DNA of 64,000 bases from Oscillospiraceae bacterium (GTDB lineage: Bacteria; Bacillota; Clostridia; Oscillospirales; Oscillospiraceae): NCBI GenBank assembly GCA_020025575.1, contig JAHHRW010000001.1, positions 124,001 through 188,000 on the forward strand. Reading direction: 5' to 3'. The translations under genes and the position numbers were made by a program. The notes beneath the pieces are model-generated. The model made no database searches. It worked only from the letters and a program-made list of their open reading frames with translations, and had not been told where the DNA came from. Of this stretch, positions 41,050 to 49,641 are shown in pieces. Positions within the stretch are counted from its first letter, which is position 1. The number at the start of each line of letters is the position of its first letter.

Positions 41050-42093
41050 TTACATAACCCCCTTCATAAAGCAAACGGTGCTGATGAGCAGCAGTATACT
41101 CTGCGCACTGACCATCGCCAGCAGGATCCCCATGACACCTGAGAAATCGCCAATCAACTTGGATGCTCCCGTGGAAGAAAAAGAAGAACAAAGGGCGCTT
41201 AACCCCTTCAGGAGCAGGTACTGCAATCCTAGTTGCAAAAATGGTCTGGCGAACATTGCAAGAACGGTTAATACACCATATACGCCGGCGGCACTGCGCA
41301 GAACCCCGGCGCTGACCAAAACTGCTTCGGACGCATCTGACAGAATCCCACCAATCACAGGGACTGCTCCTGATATGGTAATCTTTGCTGCTTTTATGGC
41401 GGCTGCATCGGTACTGCCGCTGACCACTCCGGTCACAGCAATATATCCCGTGAATAGATACAGAATGATTTTTAGGATCCAAGTCATAGACCATTTTATA
41501 AAGCTTTTCATCTGCCCCAGGATATCCTCGTGAATGGCCGCATTGGCAATAGACAGGGTCAAATACATGTAAATCATAGGAACCATCAACTTTGAAACGC
41601 AGCTTGACAGCAGCGCATCAAATAATGCCGTCCCGGTATATAGTGCCGTGGATGCGGTAAATCCACCTTGGGCTGCCAATGCACCGGTCATTACCGGGAG
41701 CAGTAGTTTGCCGTACTCGCTCAGTTCGTTTACTGTTTGCACGCCAAGCTGAATCAATGAAGTGGATGGCTCCATCAGAGACAGTGCAACCGATACCGTT
41801 GCTGCCAGCTCTACAGAACGGGACGATACGGATGGTGTAAATTCCTGCAGGATACTGCATAGCAGAATAATGGCGGCTGTTTTCAGGCAAACCGCCATAG
41901 CACCATGCAGTGAGGGATTCCACTCTTTCAAAGCAAAGACAATCACATTCCACAACCCCTCGGAGAAGGAAGTTGCCTCCTCAGGGACTGCCTCTGCCAC
42001 TGATTTTGGAGCAGGCGGTGCTGTAAAATCCATGGCCTGTACAGGAAGGATCAAGACCAGAATCACGGCAGCCAAAATCATCATTCGTTTCAA
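41050..42093 (-). CDS. spoIIIAE: Stage III sporulation protein AE
   Basis: A 347-residue polytopic membrane protein with an N-terminal signal-like segment (RMMILAAVILVLILPVQAMD) and multiple helices including the conserved LMEPSTSLIQLGVQTVNELS, AGAVPVIGGILSDASEAVL-type region. It is part of the SpoIIIA transporter-like complex. The start is TTG at 42093 in a TTGA overlap with spoIIIAD; AGGAGGTG is upstream. It is about 50 residues shorter than the Bacillus protein. Confidence 0.92.
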   Translation of the reverse strand: MKRMMILAAVILVLILPVQAMDFTAPPAPKSVAEAVPEEATSFSEGLWNVIVFALKEWNPSLHGAMAVCLKTAAIILLCSILQEFTPSVSSRSVELAATVSVALSLMEPSTSLIQLGVQTVNELSEYGKLLLPVMTGALAAQGGFTASTALYTGTALFDALLSSCVSKLMVPMIYMYLTLSIANAAIHEDILGQMKSFIKWSMTWILKIILYLFTGYIAVTGVVSGSTDAAAIKAAKITISGAVPVIGGILSDASEAVLVSAGVLRSAAGVYGVLTVLAMFARPFLQLGLQYLLLKGLSALCSSFSSTGASKLIGDFSGVMGILLAMVSAQSILLLISTVCFMKGVM

Positions 42094-42485
42094 ATCTGCA
42101 TCAGCACCTCCTCCAGTATGGATACCAGCTGGCGGAGCAGTGGCAGACTCAAAAACAGGATGACCCCATTGGATAAAAACTGCAACGCCTTTCCCAGAGC
42201 AGATTCTCCTGCATCAGCGCAGATCAATCCAATCAGTTCCGACAGAAAACCGATTCCGGCACATTTCAGCAGAACAGATACCAGAGAGGAATCCAGATCA
42301 CCTAATTTCCGCAAATCCTTTAAAAATGTCACAATAGGCTCTAGAAATACACTCGCACTAACGCATACTAAGCAGCACACACCCATGCTCAATACCAAAC
42401 TGATATCTTTGCTCTGTTTTCCCAATAAAAGGATCAAAATAACCGCCAAAAGAATGATGGCGGAAGCTTGTAAGTAAAGTTCCAT
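42090..42485 (-). CDS. spoIIIAD: Stage III sporulation protein AD
   Basis: A 131-residue protein with four hydrophobic helices (ASAIILLAVILILLLGKQSK, LSMGVCCLVCVSASVFLEPI, SNGVILFLSLPLLRQLVSIL), matching SpoIIIAD of the SpoIIIAC/AD family. It overlaps spoIIIAC by 1 base (TGATG) and spoIIIAE by 4. Confidence 0.92.
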   Translation of the reverse strand: MELYLQASAIILLAVILILLLGKQSKDISLVLSMGVCCLVCVSASVFLEPIVTFLKDLRKLGDLDSSLVSVLLKCAGIGFLSELIGLICADAGESALGKALQFLSNGVILFLSLPLLRQLVSILEEVLMQI

Positions 42486-42679
42486 CAGAATTCAAAAAGT
42501 CGTTTTACCAATTCAAATAAATCGGAAATCTTCTGGGCAATCATCATCAGTACCACTACAAGTCCTGCAAGTGTCGTCATGGTAGCCTGTTCCTCTCGTC
42601 CTGATCGTGACAGCACCTGATTTAAGATCGATACGATGATTCCGATTGCTGCAATTTTGAAAATGAGATCAATATCCAT
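42485..42679 (-). CDS. spoIIIAC: Stage III sporulation protein AC
   Basis: A 64-residue two-helix membrane protein (IDLIFKIAAIGIIVSILNQV, MTTLAGLVVVLMMIAQKISD) typical of SpoIIIAC, with the short polar loop SRSGREEQA between helices. Tight spacing on both sides (3 bases after spoIIIAB, 1-base overlap with spoIIIAD). Confidence 0.92.
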   Translation of the reverse strand: MDIDLIFKIAAIGIIVSILNQVLSRSGREEQATMTTLAGLVVVLMMIAQKISDLFELVKRLFEF

Positions 42680-42682
42680 AGG

Positions 42683-43192
42683 TTATAAGAATAAGATGGC
42701 CAGCGCTGCCCCTGCGCATAGGCCAAGGGTTTGGTAGCTTCGCAGTCGGTTTTGTCGATGGTCGCTGAGATATCGCAGATTGCTCTGGGCATTTTTCAAG
42801 CAGCTTTCAATACCGCGTAATTGACCGGATAAGTCAAAACAGCCCAGACTATTGCCCAACTGTGTGAGAATATCCTGAATGGAATTTGGAAGATTTACAG
42901 ATGCTTGTACCGCACGCATACAACTGACTGCATCGGGGGCAACCTGCTGCTCCAGCTCCTGCGCCAAAAGGAGAAATATGGTTCTGATTTTTCCGGTGAC
43001 CAGCTGTGCTGTGCTCCTGCATAGTTGCGGCAAAGGCGTCATTCGGTATGATAGTTCACAACTCATGTACTCCAGTGCCCTGCACAGTGCCTCTAATGTT
43101 TTTTCTTCAGCACGATAAGCCGATGCCATTAAGAAACCAAATCCACCGCATCCTGTAACAATGAGTATCGCGCCAATCCATTTTATTGTCAT
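42683..43192 (-). CDS. spoIIIAB: Stage III sporulation protein AB
   Basis: A 169-residue SpoIIIAB with membrane helices at both ends (KWIGAILIVTGCGGFGFLMA and LGLCAGAALAILFL) and the conserved ALCRALEYMSCELSYRMTPL. The structure is related to type II secretion protein GspF. The ATG at 43192 overlaps the spoIIIAA stop (ATGA); the longer frame to 43348 is the opposite phase of spoIIIAA. Confidence 0.92.
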   Translation of the reverse strand: MTIKWIGAILIVTGCGGFGFLMASAYRAEEKTLEALCRALEYMSCELSYRMTPLPQLCRSTAQLVTGKIRTIFLLLAQELEQQVAPDAVSCMRAVQASVNLPNSIQDILTQLGNSLGCFDLSGQLRGIESCLKNAQSNLRYLSDHRQNRLRSYQTLGLCAGAALAILFL

Positions 43193-44019
43193 CTTGTGAT
43201 CCTTTCCAGGTGATATGACTTGTCCGGGTGCATAACAGCAACGGAAGAAAAAACTTTGGACTCTACAATGGGCTGGTAGACCGGCCTTAGCAGAAGATCG
43301 TTGACATTGGATGCGTGGGCGGTGGCGATTACTTTCACCCCGCACCACAGAGCCTGCACCATGGCATCGCAGTCCTTTGAATCTGTAATCTCATCAAACG
43401 CAATCCAGGCCGGCCCCATGGACCGTATGACGTGATTGATGCCTCGCCCCTTTGGGCAACCGCTTAGGACATCTGTTTGTCTTCCGGGATTAAAGCACGG
43501 AGCCCCGCAGGAGAATGGAAATATCTCGGAACGCTCGTCCACGACGCAGATTGGCGTTTTACCGGTATTGGAAATCTTTCGAATATAGTCACGAAGAAGT
43601 GTTGTTTTGCCGCTGCCGGGAGGCCCGATAATCAAAAGAGAATCCCTAATTGGCAGCTGATTGGAAATTCCTTGCAGATCTTTCGCAACTCGGATGCATA
43701 TAGAGGACAACGTACGAATCCCATCCCCAGCAGTCTCTCCACAAACGCCAATTCGGTGTCCTCCGGGAGCAGTTAAGTATCCTTCCTTCATAGAAACAGC
43801 ATTCCAAGGGGAATACCGACTGGCCGTATTGACACAGAAATTCAAATCGTCCAAGCAAACCGGTCTGCCTATCTCCACAGTCCTATTTAAATAGATCAGC
43901 TGCACAGGGTAAGAAAGACGAAGGCGGATTTCCGTAAGGGATTCTATATTCTCAGATGGCAATAAGGAACGCATTGCAATGGGAAGAATAGATTGTAATT
44001 GGGCATGTACCACTTTCAT
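43189..44019 (-). CDS. spoIIIAA: Stage III sporulation protein AA (ATPase)
   Basis: A 276-residue ATPase related to secretion ATPases. Walker A is GPPGSGKTTLL, Walker B-like AWIAFDEITDSKDC, with the conserved RYSPWNAVSMKEGYLTAPGG and GHRIGVCGE upstream. SpoIIIAA powers the mother-cell side of the SpoIIIA-SpoIIQ channel. ATG 44019 has AGGAG 9 bases upstream; ATG 44025 is too close to that site. The gene opens the eight-gene operon behind a SigE-like promoter. Confidence 0.94.
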   Translation of the reverse strand: MKVVHAQLQSILPIAMRSLLPSENIESLTEIRLRLSYPVQLIYLNRTVEIGRPVCLDDLNFCVNTASRYSPWNAVSMKEGYLTAPGGHRIGVCGETAGDGIRTLSSICIRVAKDLQGISNQLPIRDSLLIIGPPGSGKTTLLRDYIRKISNTGKTPICVVDERSEIFPFSCGAPCFNPGRQTDVLSGCPKGRGINHVIRSMGPAWIAFDEITDSKDCDAMVQALWCGVKVIATAHASNVNDLLLRPVYQPIVESKVFSSVAVMHPDKSYHLERITR

Positions 44020-44038
44020 TTGCATCAACTCCTGGGAT

Positions 44039-44066
44039 AGACTATGCTTGAAAGCAGAGATTATGC
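44039..44066 (-). promoter_or_regulatory. Candidate SigE promoter of the spoIIIA operon
   Basis: On the minus strand, GCATAAT (44060-44066) and CATAGTCT (44039-44046) are 13 bases apart, resembling the SigE consensus (KMATATT, then CATACAHT). It lies in the 60 bases between the ftsK terminator and spoIIIAA, where SigE control of this operon is expected. Confidence 0.55.
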
Positions 44067-44077
44067 GTAGCACAAAA

Positions 44078-44107
44078 AATAGCCACCGGCAATTGCCGAT
44101 GGCTATT
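44078..44107 (-). terminator. Terminator of the tepA-ftsK unit
   Basis: On the minus strand AATAGCCATCGGCAA folds onto its complement with one G-T pair, followed by TTTTTGTG. It insulates spoIIIA from ftsK transcription. Confidence 0.9.
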
Positions 44108-44119
44108 GATGGGTAATGA

Positions 44120-46798
44120 TCAGATTTCTTCTTGTGTCGGATCGTCCAAATCAGAATCTTCACATTCTGAATGATCTGTAATGGGTTTTCCAGATTTCAT
44201 CTGTTCCCATTGCTCTTTGGTAATCAAAATTTGGCGGGGCTTGCTGCCAACAAATGGGCCAACAATACCACGTTCTTCCATCTCGTCTACAATTCGTGCG
44301 GCACGGGCGTATCCCAATTTAAGCCGCCGCTGCAACATTGAGACAGACGCCTGCTTTGTTTCCAGAATCACATCAACCGCAGCAGGGAGCATCTCATCCC
44401 CCTCCATTTCCGCAGAGCAGGGATCGGGATCAGATGCAGTTGCAGGTGTGGATTTGTTCCCAGTCTGCGCCGCTTTCTTCTCGATTTCATTCATGACGTT
44501 CTGATCATAAGTGTTGGTGTAGTGTTCCTTTACATAGCTGGCTACCGATTCAACCTCAGCGTCACTGACAAAACAGCCTTGCACCCGAACCGGTTTACCG
44601 CTGCCAATGGGGGCAAACAGCATATCGCCTTTGCCAACCAATTTCTCCGCACCAACTGTGTCCAAAATGATTCGAGATTCCATAGCAGACGCAACTGCAA
44701 ATGCAATTCGGGAGGGGATATTGGCCTTCATCAAGCCGGTAATCACATCAGCAGAGGGACGCTGGGTAGCAATAATCAAGTGAATGCCGGCGGCACGACC
44801 CATCTGGGCAATGCGGCAGATAGATTCTTCCACTTCCTTAGCTGCAACCAACATCAGATCAGCCAATTCGTCAATGATAACCACGACCTGAGGCAGGTGC
44901 TCTCCCTCCAGCTCTCCCCCGTCAATCATGGAGTTATAAGAGTCCAGATCGCGAACACCGGCATCCGACATAGAGCGATAGCGCCGCATCATTTCGGTAA
45001 CCGCCCACTGCAAGCTGCCGGCTGCCTTCTTAGGATCTGTAACAACAGGAATCAATAGATGTGGAATGCCGTTGTAAATGCCAAGCTCAACCATTTTGGG
45101 GTCGACCATGATAAGCTTTACATCATCAGGACTTGCTTTGTAGAGCAATGATATGATGATAGAGTTCATACATACAGATTTACCAGAGCCGGTCGTACCG
45201 GCGATCAGCATATGGGGCAGCTTGGCAATATTGCCAACAATTGCACTGCCGCCGATATCCTTTCCAACGGCAAAACTTGATTTGCTTTTTGCCCGTGAAA
45301 ACTCCCCTGAACTGATTACTTCTCGCAAGGAAACCGTCGTAACGGCAACATTAGGGACCTCAATGCCTACGACGGATATCTTACCGGGAACGGGTGCAAT
45401 TCGGACGCCAGAGGCACCAAGACTCAAAGCGATATCATCCGCCATGGTAGTCAGTTTATTTAGACGAACACCCTTCTCTAGCTCCACCTCGTAACGGGTT
45501 ACGCTTGGACCGCGCGTCACATTGCTGATGTGGGCTTCGATTCTGAATGATGCAAGCGTATCGTTGAGCCGCTTGGTATTCTCGCGCATTTCCTGAGTCC
45601 CATCTGCAGCACTGCCGCCGGCGCTGCGCAGCAAATCAATAGGAGGGAAACTGTAGACAGGTTTTTCCTGCTCGTTGGTGCGGGCAATTTCGTCAGCCAC
45701 CTCTGCTGCGGATTGAGCAGCCTCTTTTGCTGTTACTTTCTTTATCTCAGGAGTCGGGCGGACCAATTCCGGCATTTGCTCAGGGATAGGTTCCCGAACC
45801 TGAACCGGTTCGGCAACAGATTCTGCAATCAGCGCAGCGCTTTCTTCAGAAATTTCTGGATATTCAGGCTCAATGGGAACTATCTCCGCTTCTTGCGTCT
45901 TGTGAATGATATCTTCCGGCTCTTGTGCAACGGAAGTATCAATATCGTCTTCGATTTCGTGAATCAACTGCTTGGACTGTTTGGCAGCAACTTCCTTGCG
46001 GGCAGCTTCCATGCGGGCATTCTCTTCTGCCACTGCAGCCTTCAATTCAGCCCGCTCGGCCTCTTGACGACGGCGATTCTCCACATAGGCAATATGTCTA
46101 TGTGCAATGTGATTGACTACTATTGCAGCAGGCTCTGGGGTTTCCCGGCACTCATCTTCCAATCCATCATCCAATCTAGGACGGTTTTCAATGGCACGTA
46201 TCAGGCTAGGAATCGTGATCTTACATGCAGCCAGCAGGCACAGCAAGGCGCAAATTATCAGCACAATAAAAGTGAAAATTCTGCCAAATGCGGACGTAAG
46301 CAATTCTGTTAACAGACCGCATACCACACCTCCTGTTGTGCCAGAGGTACCTCCGGAATAAAGGTTCTTTATCAACGCAAATCCACTGCCTAGGCCAATG
46401 GGATTTGCGGACAAATGAGAAATACAGCCGCACAGAAAGATGAATCCCAAGGTACAGCAGCTCCGAAGTAAAGCAGGCTGTTTTCCGCTGAATGCTTGGA
46501 TAATAAAGAGGTAAAGCATTGCGGGGATCGCCACATAAAATGCTACAACGCCAAAAAGCCCCTGCGTGATATTTTTAATAAATGTAAGTAAAAAACCATC
46601 CTCGTTCATGGCAATCACCAGAAACATTACAAACAATAGGAAATAAGTCACCGCCGCGATGGCGCGAGCAGGCAGTTTTTTTGTGCATTCCTTCTCAGAA
46701 TGTTCTTTCTTAGATGATTTGGAACTAGCATTTTGTTTCTTAGTGCCATTTTTTGCTGCACTGTTTTTTTGAGCCTGTGTCAATTTCTTTTGAGCCAA
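44120..46798 (-). CDS. ftsK: DNA translocase FtsK/SpoIIIE
   Basis: An 892-residue translocase. Four N-terminal membrane helices (first 190 residues), a long acidic Glu/Pro-rich linker to about residue 400, then the motor with Walker A AGTTGSGKSVCMN, Walker B VVVIIDELADLML and a C-terminal winged-helix gamma domain (QASVSMLQRRLKLGYARAAR) that reads DNA polarity sequences. It pumps chromosome DNA through the septum in division or sporulation. The start is TTG at 46798 behind AAGGAGGG. It is 12 bases after the uppP-like gene. Confidence 0.95.
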   Translation of the reverse strand: MAQKKLTQAQKNSAAKNGTKKQNASSKSSKKEHSEKECTKKLPARAIAAVTYFLLFVMFLVIAMNEDGFLLTFIKNITQGLFGVVAFYVAIPAMLYLFIIQAFSGKQPALLRSCCTLGFIFLCGCISHLSANPIGLGSGFALIKNLYSGGTSGTTGGVVCGLLTELLTSAFGRIFTFIVLIICALLCLLAACKITIPSLIRAIENRPRLDDGLEDECRETPEPAAIVVNHIAHRHIAYVENRRRQEAERAELKAAVAEENARMEAARKEVAAKQSKQLIHEIEDDIDTSVAQEPEDIIHKTQEAEIVPIEPEYPEISEESAALIAESVAEPVQVREPIPEQMPELVRPTPEIKKVTAKEAAQSAAEVADEIARTNEQEKPVYSFPPIDLLRSAGGSAADGTQEMRENTKRLNDTLASFRIEAHISNVTRGPSVTRYEVELEKGVRLNKLTTMADDIALSLGASGVRIAPVPGKISVVGIEVPNVAVTTVSLREVISSGEFSRAKSKSSFAVGKDIGGSAIVGNIAKLPHMLIAGTTGSGKSVCMNSIIISLLYKASPDDVKLIMVDPKMVELGIYNGIPHLLIPVVTDPKKAAGSLQWAVTEMMRRYRSMSDAGVRDLDSYNSMIDGGELEGEHLPQVVVIIDELADLMLVAAKEVEESICRIAQMGRAAGIHLIIATQRPSADVITGLMKANIPSRIAFAVASAMESRIILDTVGAEKLVGKGDMLFAPIGSGKPVRVQGCFVSDAEVESVASYVKEHYTNTYDQNVMNEIEKKAAQTGNKSTPATASDPDPCSAEMEGDEMLPAAVDVILETKQASVSMLQRRLKLGYARAARIVDEMEERGIVGPFVGSKPRQILITKEQWEQMKSGKPITDHSECEDSDLDDPTQEEI

Positions 46799-46810
46799 GA
46801 AACTCCCTCC

Positions 46811-47644
46811 TTAAACAGTTAAAAATAGAACAAAACATAATAATCCGATGCCCCAGCTGTAATAAGCAAATCCAGAGAATCCATCGCCAGCGGCCAAGAA
46901 GTTCATTAGTTTCATTGCGAGCATACTTGCCATCCCTGCCAAAATCGCTCCCAGGATAGCAAAGATCAGCCCCATTGAAGAAAATACAGCACCAGCGGTT
47001 ATGATTCCGACAATATCAAAAATGATATCGACCATCAAAACGCGAATCAGCATCAGATAGGAAAAATGCAGAGCAAATTTGCGATCTACCCCCCTGGCAA
47101 TGCCAATGGATGCACAGGCACCAACTGCAGACACACCGGGCAGTACAGACATACCTGCACCAAGTCCCATCAGAAATCCATCCAGGCGGGGCATGTTACG
47201 GGCATCCTTGTTGCCGTTACGAGTAATTGCAGGCAGAATCAAAAAAATCCCGTTAAGTACCAATGAAACTGCCAAAAAATTCATCCGGTTCTGTAAAAGC
47301 GAAAGCTTTGGCGTAAAGAGTTTCAATATCAGCATCAAAATCGTTGCAGTCCGCAGCAGCCGAACGGTATACACAAGCTGTGTATCGGGCTGCATTTTCC
47401 GACGGCGCGGTGAAATTTTTAGCTGTCGTCTTGTATGCTGGATGCGAATGATTGCATTTCGGTTGCTAACAACCACTGCGATTAGACAGGCAATATGTAT
47501 CAATAGGCGAAAAATCAGATCTTCAGACTCAACTCCAAAGAAGAGACGAAGAATTGAACGATGCGCTTCAGCTGAAATGGGGAGCAATTCGGTCAAGCCG
47601 GATACGAACCCCATGATGAGGTTTTGAAACAAATTCATGCTCAT
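46811..47644 (-). CDS. Divergent undecaprenyl-diphosphatase (UppP/BacA) paralogue
   Basis: A 277-residue polytopic protein of the BacA/UppP family. Motif 1 is SGLTELLPISAEAH and motif 2 is LPGVSAVGACAS. Against E. coli BacA, the first catalytic Glu of E-x-x-x-E is replaced by Ser15 (second Glu19 kept) and the Arg of PG-SRSG is replaced by Ala173. The His after PIS is present. Loss of these residues suggests weak or altered phosphatase activity. The ATG at 47644 has GGGGAGG 7 bases upstream. It lies between tepA and ftsK and may have a sporulation or septum-linked role. Confidence 0.75.
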   Translation of the reverse strand: MSMNLFQNLIMGFVSGLTELLPISAEAHRSILRLFFGVESEDLIFRLLIHIACLIAVVVSNRNAIIRIQHTRRQLKISPRRRKMQPDTQLVYTVRLLRTATILMLILKLFTPKLSLLQNRMNFLAVSLVLNGIFLILPAITRNGNKDARNMPRLDGFLMGLGAGMSVLPGVSAVGACASIGIARGVDRKFALHFSYLMLIRVLMVDIIFDIVGIITAGAVFSSMGLIFAILGAILAGMASMLAMKLMNFLAAGDGFSGFAYYSWGIGLLCFVLFLTV

Positions 47645-47782
47645 ACGCATACCTCCCCATAATGTATTCATTTGTATATTCTAACACAGATGTCAAGCAT
47701 TGTCCAGTTTGAAACAGACATGGAAAAATATGTAAGACGGGCAACTTTCCAGTAAAGTTCCCCATCTCATGCTTCATAATTA

Positions 47783-48463
47783 TTATTTTTTTTGAGAAGC
47801 TTTGTCCTCTTCAATCATCTTGTGCAGATGAGCAAGTGCATCACTCAACCCGCCCAATTCATCAATCAATCCAGATGCAACAGCTTCCTTCCCATACAAG
47901 ATTGTACCTACATCTGTGGCCATTTCTCCGGTTGCCATCATATAATGCTCAAATTTTTTCCCGGAGATACGAGAGTTGCTTGTGACAAAATCTGCAATTT
48001 GTTCCTGTATCCGCTGAAAGTAGCGATAGGTTTGCGGCGCTCCGACAACAAGTCCCGTCATGCGAACCGGGTGTACTGTCATGGATGCTGTGGGCGTGAT
48101 ATAGGAATGCTTAGTGCAGACAGCCAACGGGATGCCGATAGAATGTCCCCCGCCCAAAACAAGGGAGACAGTCGGCTTTTTCATCCCGGAAATCATTTCT
48201 GCAATGGCTAAGCCGGCCTCAATGTCGCCACCAACCGTATTGAGCAGGAGAAGTAGTCCATCAATTTCTTCGCTCTCTTCAATCATGGCCAGCAACGGTA
48301 AGATATGCTCATATTTTGTGGTTTTTACCGTCTCGGGCAGCACTTGGTGTCCCTCGATCTGCCCGATGATCGTTAAAGTGTAGATGTTTCCCAACTTGGA
48401 CGATGTGAGATTGCTGCCCATCTCCTTGACAGGTTCCAGCTGATTGTTTTCCTTTTCGCTCAT
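47783..48463 (-). CDS. tepA: ClpP-family serine protease TepA
   Basis: A 226-residue ClpP-fold protein. The nucleophile Ser appears in GGGHSIGIPLAV; the oxyanion region is LLLLNTVGGDIEAGLAIAEM; a His follows in ASMTVHPVRMTGLV. TepA (YmfB) is the Bacillus translocation-enhancing protein encoded immediately before spoIIIE, the same neighbourhood as here. AGGAGG lies before ATG 48463. The longer frame to 48565 would enter the divergent promoter. Confidence 0.9.
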   Translation of the reverse strand: MSEKENNQLEPVKEMGSNLTSSKLGNIYTLTIIGQIEGHQVLPETVKTTKYEHILPLLAMIEESEEIDGLLLLLNTVGGDIEAGLAIAEMISGMKKPTVSLVLGGGHSIGIPLAVCTKHSYITPTASMTVHPVRMTGLVVGAPQTYRYFQRIQEQIADFVTSNSRISGKKFEHYMMATGEMATDVGTILYGKEAVASGLIDELGGLSDALAHLHKMIEEDKASQKK

Positions 48464-48519
48464 ATTTTTGCCTCCTAGCTTTTTGTTTAGGATAACCGGG
48501 TTTTTGAAAAAAATTCTCG

Positions 48520-48548
48520 TTGCAATTGGAGAATAAATGTCGTATAAT
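48520..48548 (+). promoter_or_regulatory. Promoter of ybaK with a very short leader
   Basis: TTGCAA (48520-48525) and TATAAT (48543-48548) are 17 bases apart. The expected start site near 48555 leaves about 11 bases to the ATG at 48566. Confidence 0.65.
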
Positions 48549-48565
48549 ACCCTTCGGTGATACAA

Positions 48566-49063
48566 ATGGCTAAGAAAACAAATGCAGTTCGTATTGTTGA
48601 ACAGGCTGGAATTTCCTGCCGTGAGGCGTATTACGAGTATGTTGAGAGTGATTTAAGCGGGACACATGCCGCCCAAGCACTCGGCGAAAATCCAGAGATG
48701 GTTTACAAAACGCTTGTTGCCAGAGGAGATCGCACGGGAATCAACGTATTTTGTATTCCGGTGTGCTGTGAGCTTGACTTAAAAAAAGCCGCAAGGGCTG
48801 CCGGGGATAAACATATAGCACTGATTGCTGTGAAGGACCTCTTGGGGCTTACCGGATATATCCGGGGTGGATGCTCCCCTGTTGGTATGAAAAGAAAATA
48901 CCCCACTTACTTTGAAAAAAGCTGTCTTCTGTTTGATGAGATTGCAATATCCGCTGGTGAGCGGGGGCATCAGATGCTCCTGAACCCCGTTGAACTGGCT
49001 GAACTGGTTCAAGCAGAAATGGCAGATCTAATTGTGTATAAAGGAGAACAAAGTCATGTATGA
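48566..49063 (+). CDS. ybaK: Cys-tRNA(Pro)/Cys-tRNA(Cys) deacylase YbaK
   Basis: A 165-residue YbaK/EbsC protein. The family signature GLTGYIRGGCSPVGMKRKYP is complete, with GVNVFCIPV-like strand NVFCIPVCCELDLKKAARAAG and LLGLTGYIRG. It hydrolyses Cys mischarged on tRNA-Pro. GGTGA 5 bases before the ATG fixes the start; GTG 48557 is upstream in frame but would be leaderless. It overlaps the TSCPD gene by 8 bases. A tRNA-Pro gene in the same window is coincidental at 13 kb. Confidence 0.93.
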   Translation: MAKKTNAVRIVEQAGISCREAYYEYVESDLSGTHAAQALGENPEMVYKTLVARGDRTGINVFCIPVCCELDLKKAARAAGDKHIALIAVKDLLGLTGYIRGGCSPVGMKRKYPTYFEKSCLLFDEIAISAGERGHQMLLNPVELAELVQAEMADLIVYKGEQSHV

Positions 49064-49304
49064 ATTTAAGACAAAGGGCACCTGCTCTTCCAGAATCCTG
49101 TTCGATTTAGAGGATGGCAAAGTTAAGAATGTGCAGTTTATTGGCGGCTGTAACGGAAATCTGAAGGGCATTGCCGCTTTGGTTGAAGGAATGGACGTAA
49201 ATGAGGTTATCTCTCGTGTCCAGGGGATCACCTGTGGCATGAAGTCTACCTCATGTCCTGACCAGCTGGCCAAGGCTCTGCAGGAAGCCAAGAACGCCCA
49301 GTAA
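49056..49304 (+). CDS. TSCPD-domain protein (TIGR03905-like)
   Basis: An 82-residue protein consisting of a TSCPD domain, with FIGGCNGNLKGIAALVEGMD and the C-terminal cysteines CGMKSTSCPDQLAKAL. The domain is found at the end of some ribonucleotide reductases, where it is thought to bind metal or ligand. Standalone versions are uncharacterised. The start 49056 has AAGGAG 9 bases upstream and overlaps ybaK, so the genes are coupled. Confidence 0.88.
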   Translation: MYEFKTKGTCSSRILFDLEDGKVKNVQFIGGCNGNLKGIAALVEGMDVNEVISRVQGITCGMKSTSCPDQLAKALQEAKNAQ

Positions 49305-49641
49305 TTGGAAACAACTGTTGCATATCGGCATCTGCACAGCAAGAAGGAATCAGCTGGATGAAATTTTGCTGCACTTGTCAAACGACAGTGGTTGATAAAT
49401 GTAATTACCAACACCTCAGTGATGGTTCGCACAGGCCGCCGTTAAAGCGGCCTGTTTTTATGCCCATTTTTCCCTGTTTCCATTAGATGGTCTGAAATTT
49501 TATCATCAGACCGTTATTTTGTCTTCGATTTATAATTCCAAATTGATATTTGGTTTGAAAAGTGATAAAATAATGTGGTAAAAATTGCTTAAACGCTGCA
49601 AAAGCGTACTACAAACATAGTTTAGATTGGATAATGATAGT
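49305..49641 (+). other. Intergenic region before the AraC gene
   Basis: No convincing gene in these 337 bases. A terminator lies at 49431-49460. A candidate promoter, TTGAAA (49555-49560) and TAAAAT (49579-49584) with extended TGG and an 18-base spacer, would serve the AraC gene. Confidence 0.5.
49431..49460 (+). terminator. Terminator of the ybaK-TSCPD unit
   Basis: ACAGGCCGC pairs with GCGGCCTGT around a 7-base loop and is followed by TTTTA, about 130 bases after the stop. Confidence 0.8.

Noticed and set aside
41050..41494. Minus-strand 200-codon frame inside spoIIIAE
   Set aside because: Shadow frame in another phase of spoIIIAE and spoIIIAF, without ribosome site.
49358..49489. A 43-codon Cys-rich frame after the TSCPD gene
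   Set aside because: It has a fair ribosome site but runs through a good terminator hairpin and resembles no known family.
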